Positions 36,782 to 50,509 of a DNA stretch of 64,000 nucleotides are shown piece by piece. A program made the translations under genes and the position numbers. The notes beneath the pieces were generated by a model. That model saw only the letters and a list, made by a program, of their open reading frames with translations, was not told where the DNA came from and did not search any database. Location: positions 1,847,001 through 1,911,000 of the forward strand of contig BSDZ01000004.1 in the NCBI GenBank assembly GCA_030268105.1, in the 5' to 3' direction. Positions within the stretch are counted from its first letter, which is position 1, and the number at the start of each line of letters is the position of its first letter. This stretch comes from Volvox africanus (taxonomy: Eukaryota > Chlorophyta > Chlorophyceae > Chlamydomonadales > Volvocaceae).

Positions 36782-38740
36782 ATGGAGTTTGAAGACTCCC
36801 AGGCAAGTATGACTAGCACCTGGTAGAGATATGCATTGATCTGGGTGAGGCTGAGCTGTTTAAAAGGATGAGGGATGTCTGGGATGTCAGGGAAGTCAGG
36901 ACGCTGTGTCCTCAACGGCGTTCACAAGCAACAAGTTACAATGGCTAACATCTAAATTATTGATTGATTTTAGCTTATCCCATCAGCAAAGCCGATTCCA
37001 TCACTGTTTGCCGTCGCACACCCTGCTAGTGCAGTTCCAAACTGCACCGCTTGGTGGCGGATCCGGCAGCTTTGCAGCAGCTTCTGTACCTTATGAGGCT
37101 GCCTCGGCGGCGAAGGTCCTGGACGACTTCTACGGCGGCTGGGCTCCTGCGGTTCCCACAGGAACGGCTGCTGCGGTGTCGTTGGTGGACTTTGCCACCG
37201 CGGCACCAGTAGATGCGGTCCCAGCCATCCCAATCGACCAGGATGCATTGGAGAATGCCACCCGGGTCCTCGACGCGGACGAAGATCCCTTCTTCCAGCA
37301 CTATTCGCCCCCGGTTCCGGCAGCTCCGCCTCCCGCGCCAGAGGTTGTCGACCCGCGCGTGGAATGGCGCAAGCAGAACAACGAGATAGTAAGACCAATC
37401 TCTGGCTGCGTGACGCCTCCAGTCGTTCCCTAAGAGGCTCCGTTTGCGTGTTCCAAAGGCAATAAGTATACAGCTGCGTAAAGCCACTGGGGGTCCCTGC
37501 TCAGCCGGCGTAACATCGTGATGCATCGCACAAATGCGGACATCTAATTTCGAGCAATCCAACACGAAACCCAATGCATGGCTCCCATTGTCGCGCACCT
37601 GGACGCGGAAAGCTCCCTGCCTGGCTTGGATGGAACATGTCACTCTATCCCCTTGGACGGCTGAGTGGTTTGGTTCTGCCGAGGGAATCCAAAGGGATTG
37701 GGACCAACATTTTGCAGGGAAATAGGTATGTCGCTCAATTTATCCGGTGAGATGAGTCATGGACGCGGGAGCCACGTCCATACAATGTGACCACAACTGC
37801 GTAAAGCTGTGAATCCGGCTGCCATATGGTCTTGCTCCCCGTCATAATTCAGATGTGGCAGTATTTTAATGATTGCGGTCGCCGCGAATGCGGTTCGATG
37901 CCTGAAAGAGTGTTCTTTCCCTGGCTGCCGGAACGGGGTTCGCAGTTGAAGAAGAAGGACGTGGAGGAGGAGGCTGCCAGGCAGAAGCTGAAGGAGACAG
38001 CTGCGCAATACCTTTCAAAGTACTATGAGGTGCGTGTTTGAATCTACCTCGTACACCTGCGGACTCATGTAGGTGTATCGATAAATGTCGTGATGTCAGG
38101 GTCGGACCCATTTGGGACTGGGGGATAACAGCGCCTTGATTCATCCTGATGGGAATGGAGGCATCGCCGCCCTTTCCCAACTACCGGATCCGTGTCTCAT
38201 GCCACTGCTCTGCACTGCACTACCACACGTAGTGGATGATGTACGCTCAGCAGTACCATCACCACCGTAGCAACTTGCATCCCGACAGCAGTGAAATTTT
38301 GCACTGGAACGGGAGTCTGCATTCGCCAATATCAGCTGCGTTTTTGTTTAGCACCGGGCGCATCAAAACCGGCGTCTGCATGCATGCATACTCGACCATA
38401 TTTACTCGGCCTCCTCCAGCCGAGGGGGCTTATCGTCGCGACAGGGGCCGTCCTCTTCCAGTTCGCTTTCTATATGTGGTGTGTGGTTTGCCCTTTCTGG
38501 ACGAACGTAATTGGCCGCCAGGTCCGCACCACCACTCTCACTCAGCGTAAGACCAATAACCGGAAGTCAGAGGCGCACCAGAAGGAGGTTGAGGTCCCAG
38601 TCAGCGGCGGTCCCTGGGAGAAGATAAATGCACTGCTCAACTTGAACTCGGGCAACCACCAGAAGGACATTTCGCGATACAAGGCATTGCTCATCACCTG
38701 CAAGGCCAAGAACGTGGCCATCCACACAGGCCACGTGTAG
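36782..38740 (+). CDS. Clathrin light chain, 4 exons
   Basis: Exons 36782-36802 (tentative), 37035-37388, 37946-38029, 38522-38740 give 225 residues, normal for the family. The N-terminal half is acidic/Pro-rich and ends in DPRVEWRKQNNEI. A charged helix follows (LKKKDVEEEAARQKLKETAA, YLSKYYE) that should bind the clathrin heavy chain. The C-terminal region (TQRKTNNRKSEAHQKEVEVP, GGPWEKINALLNLN, KDISRYKALLITCKAK) matches the plant light-chain end. It would act on clathrin coats in endocytosis and trans-Golgi traffic. The first exon (MEFEDSQ) is inferred because it splices in phase 0 through a GC donor (CAG|GCAAGT); if that is wrong, the start codon lies in another small upstream exon. The other junctions use GTAAGA and GTGCGT donors and CAG acceptors. 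Confidence 0.85.
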
Positions 38741-41404
38741 CTGGCTGGCTGAGACAAGGAAGCATTTCTTAGTTACGCGTGCGTCGGTGACGGGGCCTTA
38801 TGCTGTGAACCATTTTAATTCGGGAGGCGGCAATGTCTCTCGAGGTGTTCTCGACAGGTTGTGATGCTGGTATCGCTGTTGAACGTGCGACAGTTGCATG
38901 GGCCAGGATCCTTTGGATGTGGCATATGCAGCTCGATGTGCGAGCCCTCTCAACTGCGCCTTCATTTTGAAACAATATTTTTAACTTGTGCGGTTGCAGC
39001 ATGCGTCCATGTTGTACGATCGCAATTGTCGGTTAGCAACGCAGCCCAAGAATAACAGCGCGGGGGAATCTGGTGGAATTTCAGCCTCTTGCCGTCAAAA
39101 TTTTAATTGGCGCCGGGCGGTTATGCAGCGTTATTTCGTGCATGGCAGCGGCAAAAAAGCAACTACGTATTACGTACCACCGGTAGCAACCACAGGTACT
39201 GCGCTGCAATTGCACTTGAGCGGAAGTGGCGTACCCTTACCAAAAATGTTGTGGTCTCTCACCGCTTGGCAGGCGGTCCTGTAGGGCAGTGAACCCCTAA
39301 CATGGATATGAACTTAGGGTGACGCAAGTCCCGGCATGCAGGCGAATCGAACATAGAGGCGTAACTCTGGCGCTACCCAGATTGCAACTTTTGGATCTCA
39401 GGTCAAGTTCCTGCACCACCTTAAGGCGTCCTTTCCTTCGGTCGTACAGTCTGAAACGCCTCTTGCAGGATGGAAAAGTGAGGGCGCAATAGCCCAGGTA
39501 TCTTGGGGCTCGCCCGGCCTCTACTAAGCCATCTTCGCGGGAAAATTAATCACCCGCGGGGACGTAAAACCCCTACCCGACTACTGTCACCTAAGCCATA
39601 TAAGCATATACTACGGCGTGAGACGCGACCTACCATCTAACGTGGCGCGTGCCTACTGACAATTATAGTTTGCACGGCCATGTGCAATTAATGAATCTTA
39701 CACAGAAGCCTTGTTGTGCAATGTAGGCTTCATCACGCCAAATCAAGGCTTTTTAGCACGACGCCACTGACAACCTTCCTGAGCAGGTAATGCCGTCAAA
39801 GGTTCTGAATTAAAATCCAATCGCTAGTCCCTGAGCCGTCGGGGGAGATGAGTGGATGGGTACCTCCCGGTCGATGGATCGTGTAGGACGGAACTATAGT
39901 GGCTTGCGAGGTGATCGGGAGCAGACCGGGAGTTATTGCGCCGCTAATCCAATAGATTCTGCTGGACGCGGGTGGTGAGCGTAGAACCCATCAAATACAC
40001 GTTGATCGGGGTAAATGGATGAGGGCATCCCGCGAGCACGGAGAAGCACTGCTCCAATACAGATAAATTGGCTGCTGGCGAGGGATGTCACCACCCCGTA
40101 ACGCTTACATATTATATCGCAACTGGAGAGAAGTTCACCGTCGTCGTAACTTTGGGGGGCAAGAGTTTCCAAATCGCCTTCACCGCTGCTCGTCACAAAC
40201 TTATCCGTGCATGCATTATACATCACCTTGCCACCATGAAGATTGTCGCAGACCTCGCCTCCTATACAAAGCCATCCGTAAACCACATAATGGCGTTCAG
40301 AAACCGGCACATAAACCGCCCGGGAGACGCACAGCCGCCGACGACGAACACACTGAAGTCGATGGATGGCAGTGCATATACCCTGCGCGTTGCGTGTTTC
40401 CAATACACATCCGTACTAGGCAGGAACTGCGGGGTACGAAAGCGGGAAGTGTAGGGTGCAAAAGCTATGTGCTGCACCGCACACGTGCACATGTAGGGAT
40501 GCAGCCCAAGCTCAGAAAGGTGCGCACATCACGAGGACGGCATGTTGTGCACATCATGCCGTAGGAATATTGGGATCTTCCTACAACTTGTCTTAAGCTC
40601 CGAAAAGGCAAATCCGTGCCGAAAACCCACGCAAAGATTAGAGCGCCACGAAGGCATGCACAGGCCGCGCCGGAACACTGTTGCGTGAATGTCGCCATGC
40701 TCGCATAGCAGCCCACCCTGAGTAATCCCCACCCTTATGTTGACGGGCATGCGGCTATGCGATACCCCAGAGGCCAATCCTACCCTCCGCTGCAAGGACA
40801 ACGCTCCATGCCCCATTGCCAAATTGCGTCCAGCACTCCTCCGGGAAGAACGGAGGACGTCATAATTGACAAATAACATGACGTACAATCGCCTTGCTTT
40901 ATAACACCCTTGTGGCATGCACTCGCCACAACTGATGCTCAAACGAAACCAACGTGCACCTTACGTCCCTTTTCCTCCTCTCCCTGCTCGCGATGCTAAC
41001 ATCCTAAACGCCCCCGCAACACGCGACATTTAGGTGTGGCCACGACCATCTCCCCTATTCAGCATGCGTGGCTTGCGAGATGCGCGCCGGGGGCCAAATC
41101 CTAGCCAAAATCCCCCACGCTCACATTGTCCCTGTTTGTGACAAGCGAGGAACCTCGAATACATTACAACACTTAGTTCCACGATCAGCCCCATGCTACC
41201 CGTGTTTTAAATGCACTACTGCATGGAAATTTAACTAAACCAACCCTCTCCTACGAATGCTCTTTCTAATAAGCCTGTAATCGTCATGCACGCACGCCGG
41301 CCTTTAGGCACCCGCGCGGCGCAGCGTTAATTGCGCTGGGTTCACCGAACCACCAATCCAGAAACTGCTGGGGTTTCAGCGGGCCCTAGCCGCCCAAGGG
41401 CGAG
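38741..41404. other. Gene-poor stretch with unassigned coding-like frames
   Basis: Minus-strand frames at 40403-39933 and 40942-40529 are long and moderately protein-like (for example NIRVGITQGGLLCEHGDIHA), but the opposite strand is also open and no splice chain or family could be established. No plus-strand TGTAA was found near the clathrin light chain stop. Confidence 0.3.
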
Positions 41405-41409
41405 TTACA
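41405..41409 (-). terminator. TGTAA poly(A) signal, probably of the CBM20-PP2C gene
   Basis: First minus-strand TGTAA found beyond the stop at 42374, giving a 3' untranslated region of about 970 nt. A second copy lies at 41168-41164. Confidence 0.45.
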
Positions 41410-42373
41410 TTAAAAGATAATGACAATCGCCACAGAAGACTCTTGGTACGTGATAGTCGTCCGCAAAAACCTTGGCTTGTACAGGCACGCACACGGTCTA
41501 TCCCCTCCATCCCATGGTCTCAAGAGGTCTGATGGTACAGGATAATATCGGGAATACAAAGAGATTCTGAAGCTAGCAACCGGCTTTCCAAAGAAGGAAC
41601 GTCATCCATAATCCGCATAGGAGAGCACACATGCATAACAGCATACACGACTAAGGCCGGAGAATCGCCGCCAGGATGACAGCCACGGCCTTGATGTCCA
41701 TTCAGCGACATGTCCTTTCCCCCTCCCCCCTCCCCCATCAGAAGCCACAACCGAAGGTGGCAATCTCTAAGCGACGCAGCTAGAGTCACGAAAGCATCGG
41801 CCCCAATCGCACCCTGGCGGGCCCTATATTTGCGCTTCACTCCGCTCCTTAATGGCCCTTCCACAATAAGGCAAGTCGTCGGCCTTATTTCTGATACGTC
41901 AACGCACTCTGCGCCTTTGACTTTGGGAATATGCCTCGCGCTCTCTCAGACCTCGTAATATCCCTCCACAGTCACATTCGCCGACCAGTTTGATCTATCC
42001 CCAGATGTAATTAAAAATGTTCCGCGCATTGCACGCTAGTTGGCCCGTGGTTAACACGCTAGGTTGGGCAGGTCTTGCCGAAACCCCAAACAGATCAATC
42101 ATGACGCTTTGGTTGCCTTGCTTCGGCGGCCCGTGAGTTCCTGCCAAGTTGGTACAGCTGCTGCGGTTCTGCGTGTGCGCCAGCAACGTGTAAGCGCACT
42201 GACCCATGGGTTGCTGCCACCAGCAGTAGGCAACGCATCCTCTCCCAATTGCATCTGCCTGGCAGTGCGCCTACACGGGGTCGCGCACGGATGACTGATG
42301 ACACAGAGAGTGACAGGCAGAGGAATAGTAATGCCTTGCCGCCGTATTACTTCTGGAGCGTCCATTACCTGTT

Positions 42374-45300
42374 TCATTCAGGCCCGCACACAAACGCCAC
42401 GAGAACTGTGCAGTCGTCCATCTTGCCGCCGCCTTTGGCAAAGAATTTTGCCCACAAGAAGTTAGGCTGCTGAGATGACGTGACGCTCCAAGGAGTCCGC
42501 TGCGTCGGGTTGCGCGCGTGAAGGTGCGCGCGCTCAGCCAGAGCCCGCGCCAACCTCGTCGCGTCCTCCGGTCGGTACTGCCAGCTGTTGCCGAAAGCAG
42601 GTACGCCGCCTCCAGCTGCAGCTGCAGCCGCTGCGGCAGCCGCTGCGGCGCTGAAGCTCTGGCTCAGCAAGCCCTTCCCTCCTCGGCTACCAGCACCGCC
42701 GCTGCCGCTACTACCGTTACTGTTGTTCCCGCAAACGGCGCCAGCTGCTGCCGCCTCACTGACACCGTTGGTGGCAGAGGTCGTTCCCGCTGCAACTGTT
42801 GTCCCAGCAGACGCCGGCACCTTGCCGCGGCCGGTTGCCGCCAGCTCCCACAGCTGCTGGCTGACAATCTGCTCAATTTCTGTATCAAAAACGTTATCAA
42901 AGAGGCCGTCCGTGGCGAGCATAATCACATCACCCTCCTGCACGTCCACCAGGTGCACGTCTGCGTCGTCGGCCGAGTCGGGGTCCTCCACATTGTTCGG
43001 GTGGGAAAGCTGGTACGGCATGTTGAAGGCGTGCTGCTGTGCCTGCCGTTATGAAACCGACATATGTAAAAAGGACTGGAATGGGCCTGTGAAGGTGTGA
43101 AGGTCTGAAAATAGGCATTAAAGGCCTAGGTAAGGTAGGAGTTGAGGTTCGGGGTGCGTACGTGGTTGGAATGGGCGTAACTCCCAGGAGCATCACAAGT
43201 TGTACACGCGGAGGCAGAGACGACGCAAGGAACGGCTAGATCGGTGCACATTTCAGCAGGCGAACCTCTCCCAACATGTTGCCATCATCTGTGTAGGATG
43301 AGAGCGGGAACACAGGACGCTGCACAGCCTCGCCACCCACCTCCGTCCCAAAGATAACCTTTCCGTTGCGCAGTATTCGCACGCCGCTATCCCCCACGTT
43401 AGCCACCTCCAGCTTATTGCCAGGCTTCATCAACGCCATGCATACCGTGCTGCTGCCCTTGAGGTACGTACGGTACTGCAGCGTTCCAAAAGCGCGGGGC
43501 GTAAAGCACAAGGTTTGGCAACGGCGTTATTGGGTGGAGCAGCGGCTGAAGAAGACAGCCTGCCGGGCATAAAATTCTGGGAGCGGTACCTACGACCCTA
43601 AGAGTGGAGTTGCAGTTTGTTGACGGGAAGGGCACGGGGAGCTTCCGGCGGGACAGACGACCGATAATGCCGTGGTTCATGCTTCAGCCACAACATGTAA
43701 CATACCCGTAACTTCCCCCCATTCACCCTTCACCTCAGCCATCTCCGTTAATCCCGTTATGATCCAACTTCCACTTTCAACTGTGACCCACTGCTGCACC
43801 TCCAGCTTTTCCACTGTATCTCCTTTCCATTACTTCATCACTCGTTCCTACCTACCCCCGCCCCCGCCGCTTGTTGTCAAGTTCAACACACCTGTGCATA
43901 TCGAATGATGTCCTGTGCTGTCATTGTGCCACGGGCCGCTTCGAACGCATCTGCCGCGTAGCGCATCAACGTCCTGCATCCGCAGCGGCGTCCACAGGCG
44001 GCAGTGGCGGAGAGGTGTAAGCGAGGAAAGGGTGAGACCTTCAACTGCGTTGCTGTTTGGAGATCCCGGAGTGTAACTGCACCCAGCGTGGCTCAGGCAA
44101 GCCAAAACAAGCAAGCGAAAAGCCAACATGGGGCCCCACGCAGCATCATACGGCCCAGGTAAACCATGTGCACCTGGAACGTACGCCATATGCCACATGC
44201 CTCCTACATGGACTAGCCCTCCGTCGGAGCATGCAGTTACGTCCGCAACCGCAACCGCCTAATGCCTAATGTCGCTGCATCACGCCAAGCGAGCCCAACC
44301 TGCTCCGAGGCCACTGGCGAGCTCCGAAACTTACCATCCGGCGCCATTATGACTCTATGCCCTGCCTCTCTCCCGGCTAGGGGGCACGTGGCCCGGGACG
44401 CTTCCGAGCAAGCGCGTGATACGGCACCCTTCGGCTGCATCAATGCCACGATTCGAATACCTAGCCACACGTATTTTATCGAGGTGCGTCTCCGAGCTGT
44501 GCATTATAAATCAGGATTTTTGTTATACATAATTGCCCCGCATCTGCATTCCCAGCTTCCCACCGCAACCTTGCCCACCTCGGGTACTCTGCCGGGTCGA
44601 TTCCCTCATCCGCCCAGCCGCTCACGCCGTCCGCAACGCCCACACCGCCTAGGCCCACTCGGCTGATGAAGAAGGCGTCCTGCGCGATTCCGCGTTGGGA
44701 TGGTGTGCTGCGAAGTCACATGCAGGAGCACACAAGCAAGAAAAGCTACATCCGCGACGAGGGTTTGCCCTACGCTGTCACCCTGAGATAGCAGGGGAGC
44801 ATAACGCGTCTTCCATGCGGATGCTGTGATAAAGCAACTCTGCTATGCCGTGATACGATTGAACGTTACAGGAGAACTAAGACCGCGTCCATCCTAACCT
44901 ACTCCACACATCCGAGCACATTCTTCGCCACGAAAACCCTAGTTCAGAAGGATTCCCTCCAATCCCTGCGTCTGGACAGAATGCCGCCCTATCAGAAAGT
45001 CGCCCAGATGTCCGCCGAAAACCATCCGCGCCAGGCTCCCGACCTTCGGCTCAATTCCTCGTTCCCTACCCGCCCCAAGTTGTGCGCCCCAGCTCACCTC
45101 GCCGCCCTTGTCCACCTTGTCTACGTGAGGGATCATGTGCGCTCCAGCAACGAGCCGGACACATCCCGCCGGCACTGGCATCAGACCGCCGACAATGTTG
45201 CCCAGCAGCCCAAGCATGCCACCACCGGCGTTCGCGGGAGCTACAGCAGCTGCTACAGACAATGCGGAGGTGGCCGCCCTATTCCCATTAGCATCGCCCA

Positions 45301-48300
45301 CGAATCCGCTGCTGGCCGTGATTCCGTTGGCTGGAGCCGCAGCTTTGGTCTCGACAACGCCATTCGGTGCGTCCGTCCCCGACGCAGCGGCCCCGGGTAT
45401 TACGGTCGCTGCGGCTGCAGTTCCAGCTTTTCGTAACTGTTCTGTCAAGCTGCTACCAACGTTTCCGATCCCCGAGACGAGAGTGGTTGCGAGCTGGGAG
45501 ACCACTGGTGGCAGACCCGGAGCCGCTGCGGCGCCATTGCCCTCGCCGCTAGCAGCGGTACCAGACTGCACCTCCGGGGCTTCCAGCTGCTGCAAGTGCT
45601 GCAATAGCCGTGTAGCCGATTCGGATAGGGCCTCCGGAGTAAGTCCCAGACCCTGTAGGGCAGCGCGCGTCCTGTCCAGGGCCAGCGCAGCATCTGCAGC
45701 AACTGCGCGTGCTGCAGCCATAGGGTCCACCTGCCGCGCACAAAGAGACCGCCAGCAACATTGTAAAAAGACAGGCAACCCTGAGAATGCATTAAAATGG
45801 AGGGGTGCAGTGATACGCCAAAGTTCCATATGTTTATTACGTGCTGTGAAGCAGCAGCAGTCCTTAATACAATCCATGGTGCAAGCGCCATCCAGCTCAG
45901 GAGAACCGGCTTGGGGATGATGAAGCGGTGAAAGGTCCCAGCAACTTCCGTGCAATCAACCACTGGCATTCTTGTAAGACGGGCAAAGAAATGAACTAGA
46001 ACACAACCTCGCTGAAACAATTGGCATCTATTAATAAAGCTATTCGGAGGTATTGAACTTAGGGCAATAACGGCATTCGCACCTGCGAATCAATGGGCGC
46101 GCCTTGGATGGGCGGCAGACGCACCAACCGCCCACCCGCGCCGCGACGATTACGGCGGTTACGGCCGCCAGCGCGGGTCTCGTCGTCCTTATCGCCCACC
46201 TCCTCCTCCACCATTGACAGCGGCCCAGCCACGCCACGGCCGCCTCGGGCAACCGGCGTCAGCGGAAGGTTACCACGCAGCATATTTAACACAGCGTCAG
46301 CGTCGGACGCACGACGGATCAGGTCCTCCGCAGCCGAGCTGATTCCTCCGAGGCTGCCAGATAGGATTGACGACGCGACTGGAGTCGCCGGCAAGGGCGG
46401 TACCGGGGCAGCGGAAGTAGTGCCGGAGGTGACGCCGGGTAGATTCGACAGGTACGATGGTGGCGGTGGCGTCGCCGGCAGACGTGGTGGCACTATGTCA
46501 CCATTTTCATCATCGTCCACGCTGGACAGGATGCCAGCAGGTGCTGGCGTGGCCGGTAAATTTGGCATGGATGACGTGGCGGCAGGGGCGCTGCCTGCGG
46601 CCGCGGCGCCCATGCTGTCCCCGGCAGCGGCTGTATTGGCAGCGCGGAGCTTCCGCAGCAATGCCTTTGATGACTGCTCTTGGCTTGCACTGTCGCTGAG
46701 GTTGTCAGCCAGCAAGGACTGTGACAAGTAGGACGAACGGGTATCATAACTGCCCTGCCGATCAACCCCCATCGCCGCCATCGCACCCAACCGCACGGTT
46801 ATTCCGGGTGAGCTCTCATCGCTGCTGCCAATCGGCGGCGCCATTGGTCCACTACCGCCGGTCAGCCGCTCCGCGATGCTGTACAGGCTTTCACCGCTAC
46901 TACCGCCCTGGACACTTGCGGGTCCCGCAGCCAGGCCGCCGTTCACGATCTTGGCCCCGGCACCGGGCGTAGATCCCAGCCGTGATTGCGAGCACCCGCC
47001 TGCCAAGCCACTAGTGCCCGCATTGACAGCCGTGACCACCACCTGTTGCCACGCATTGGTCCCGTTTGCCGTGGCCCCGTCCTTAGCCACCCCGGCACGG
47101 CCGCTGCTGTCGCTGTTGGGAAGCACTGCTGCAGCGCCTGAAGCCGGGTGCTGCTTGGCTCGGCTCTTGCTCCATGCCGCTTCCCAGGCGCCCAACAATT
47201 GGTCCAAGCCAGGATCACTCACTGACTCCACACCACTGTCACGGCTCTCCTCGCGGCTGCTTCCCAAACCCATTTCTTCCGCTGTGACGCCTTTTACCGC
47301 TTTTTTATTACTGCTGCTGTTGTCCCCACAGCTGGTAGCCTCGCTAACACCGCTGGACGCCGCGAATGTGGCAGTAGCGCCTTCTGTCGCCGGTACCTTA
47401 CTGTCACGTCCCGGGGGAGTGGAGGGTGCTACAGGATTTGCGAGATCTATGGTGTCCGTCTCGGGCTCCGGTCGCTTCCCCTCTCTGCTGAGCCGCGACG
47501 CGAGTAGCTGGGCAAAGCGCGAACTGACACTTTCCTCCTCTTTTACCTGGGGATCCGCCTTGCCCTGAGGGTCTTGTATAACCTCAGGCTCAGCCCCGTT
47601 AAATTCCCTGGCCTCTGGCCGCTTCCGCTGCGCGGCTTCTGCTGCGCCGGTAGACTCTTGAAGATCTTGCTCTTTTTGGGCTAGCAGCTGCCGCCAAGAG
47701 ACTCCACGAGCCCTGCTGCTGCTGCTGCTGCTGCTGCTGCCGACTGCGGTTGCCGCTGATGCAACAGCCTGCAATCCGTCCTCAATAGTCAGGGCAGCAA
47801 CAAGTTTGCCACCCTTCCCAATGTCTGTGCCCTGGTTGCGCTCTGTCGCCGCGCCTGCAAGAACTTCTTTGGGCCCAGAAACCACACCAGTCGCCGACGG
47901 CGCCTCGCTCTCTATGAATTGATTCCCCTGCACCAGGACAGCCGAAGCTGATGGAACTGGCACCACCGGAATGGGTGCGCTTTGTACCGCGGCAGTCGAT
48001 ATCGCCGGTGAGGCAAGATCGGGGACGCAAGTTGCAGGGCTCGCTAACTCCTGACACGCTGCCGCCGTGGATGTCGGAACCCCTTCCGCGGCTGCAGACA
48101 GTGGCACTGAGACAGCCTCCACCGGTGCCTCGGATGCAGCTCCTACTGCCGCTACTTCTGCCTCCGCCAGCGCTGCCGCTTTTGGCGACACTTGCTGTTC
48201 AGTCGAGGCCTTAAAATCCGTTGCAGCCGCGTCAGTGCCTCTAAGACTGGTTGCAGCGTCACGCACAGCAAGGGGCTCGCTCCTCGCCACCGCAGCTTCC

Positions 48301-50509
48301 CGGATCCTTTGCGCAATGCCGCTCAACGTCGCTGCCCCTGCCGCCGGGTTCTCACGCTGTAGATTTTGCTCCCTAGGCTGCTCCTTAGCTGGTAGAAATG
48401 CCTTCAGCACGGCGCCGCTGGGCAACGCAGCTAATGTTGACACGGGCTGCCGCTCGTGATCCTCCTGCTGCTCTGGTTGACACCCCTGTTGCTCCTCACC
48501 TTTCTCAGCCGATATTGACAATACGTCCAGCCGATTATAGTTGCTGGCTCTTCCTGTCGCCGTTTGCTGCTGCTCAGCAGCTATAGCAGCCGCACCAAAA
48601 TGGTCTTTTACCCCTTCCTCAGCGTCTTTATAATCCTCCTTGGTGCTTGCAGCTCCAAGGAAGGCCGCTTCACCGTTCAAGCTGTTTCTTGTTGACTCCG
48701 CGTCCACAATGACGGTCACCTTGCCCGCCGTCGACGCCGGTGGCACGGCCTTTCGGAGATCCTTTTCCACGTCACTGGCTCTGTCGCTGCCGCTAGCACT
48801 TTCACCCTTGGCCCTTGCACCACTGTCACTCAAACGACGCGTTGTGACGGCGCCCTCTGCACCCGCGCTAAAGCCCAGCAGCTCCGGAGAATGCAGCAGT
48901 CCCCGCAATGCCTCCTCCTCAAATGCGTCTGCCCCTGAACGCTTATCACTCTTAGTGACTGCCGGCCCAGATGTTGGCACTATCCCCGCCTCCGATTCTG
49001 TGCCTCCTGACGCCTGCTTCTGACCAGCAAGCGACGCACCTGACGGGCCTGAGGCAGCCGCAGCTGCGCTTACCTCTGCTAGTGCTTTAGCGAGGAGCCT
49101 CGCTGCTGCTACCCGCTTCTGCCGTGCTGCTACCGAGGCCGCGGCGATTGGCTCTACAACAGTGATCCGATTTTCCACAGTCCGCGACCAGGTACCGTCG
49201 ACGCGAATGCCTCGGACGCCAATAGGTACCTAGCGGCATGCCGGGTGAAGGTCCCAACAAGTTTACAATATCTACGCAAGCTGAAGCTGGCGCGGATGCA
49301 GGTGCAGATGAGGACGAGAGCAGCGGGGTTACAGATATACACTGCACCATGTGTACAGCCCAAGCGCTGCACTCATGGACTAGGCAGCTATCTCCCTTGG
49401 GTTTTCATAAACAGATTCATATGGAGGCTCAAATTCTCATGTGGATTCCGAGTGTGGCGCTCCTACAGGTGCAGTACCTCGGCAGGAAGAAACATGCTTA
49501 CAGTTGTGGGCAGCGGAGGTGAGAGACACGCCTTTTGGTTCTAGACCCTGTCTTTTCACCAGAGCTTATCCTTCAGCTGTGTGGCAAAGTGCACGTATGC
49601 GTGTTCCGGTCCATTTGCTTTCGCATACATGGCAGATAGGCTATCGCCTATGTCACAAACCACAATCTCGCTGTCCGCATGGCTACCAGACCGCGATGCC
49701 CTATGACCAAAGCATGCCAAATGTGCAGCCCAGCGTGCGTGCACAGCAAGCCTGAAATTGCACACCTGCAGAATGCGATTTGCGCCCGACTCCCACGCGA
49801 CGATGCCGTCACCAGCTGTGACGATACACTTGAACTCGTATGAGCCCGGCTCAAGATGGATATCTCCTGTCCAAATGTGTCCTTGGTTCCACTGCAACTC
49901 TTGAGCACCCTCCGGCCGCCAGTCCCCAAGCTTTGGTCCACTGCCAACGACCTAGCAGGGTGCGCGCGACAGTTTGATATGTTTTCAAGGAATGGATGTA
50001 GACTTAACGGGACGCACGGTTTGGTCGTGTTGGAGGGTACTAATCCACGTGGCATGCGGGGTGCAGAGAGTCTCCCCACCTCTGAAAACCCGCAAAGTGT
50101 GAAATTCGCCTACCGAGTCCTGTCCGGACCGCCCGGAGGTGAGGCCCCCTATGGACTGGCAGTGTTAATGGACGCAGTCTACCTGATAGATCGCAGAAAA
50201 AATATTAGCGCAGTTTCAATCATTTGGCTGCAGAGCTAAAAGCAACTCTCGACGTTGCCTACTTGCTACATACAAGTGCAAGGAACAGCCTATAATTTTC
50301 TTCACCATAACCGGCTCTAACTGATTTCTATTCATCACTCAAAGCGCCCCAAAGAAGTCCCTTGACGGCTGTTCGGTTGAAACATCGTCCGCCGCCAAGC
50401 CTCCTCCGCACGGTACCTCGTTGCAGCCACTTCAAAAACTAACCTTCAATACCTGTCCAAATGGAACTTGATGATGAAAACACAAACGAACTTTGATTAT
50501 CCGCGCTTC
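42374..50509 (-). CDS. CBM20 starch-binding module fused to PP2C phosphatase
   Basis: Exons (minus) 50509-50444, 49951-49766, 49229-46083, 45730-45098, 44679-44579, 43973-43892, 43475-43341, 43042-42374; every phase agrees and they encode about 1,672 residues, with a first exon still missing. Residues 1-110 form a CBM20: VRLCFHHQVPFGQVLKVVGS, PKLGDW, GHIWTGDIHLEPGSYEFKCI, VAWESGANRILQVP, DGTWSRTVEN. About 1,000 Ala/Ser/Glu/Gln-rich residues follow, probably disordered, mostly in one 3.1-kb exon. The C-terminus is a PP2C of the PPTC7 type: LVAGAHMIPHVDK, GGEDAFFI, GVADGVSGWADEGIDPAEY, GSSTVCMALM, EVANVGDSGVRILRNGKVIF, LATDGLFDNV, KMDDCTVLVAFV. The metal-binding Asp residues are present, so it should be active. 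It would act on phosphoproteins at starch granules, probably in the chloroplast (inferred). A possible transit-peptide exon lies at 52013-51888. Confidence 0.88.

Noticed and set aside
45135..45920. 261-codon plus-strand open frame
   Set aside because: Exact antisense shadow of the CBM20-PP2C exon 45730-45098; the minus frame continues into PP2C motifs.
46093..49023. Several plus-strand open frames of 80-230 codons
   Set aside because: All are antisense to the single 3.1-kb low-complexity exon of the CBM20-PP2C gene.
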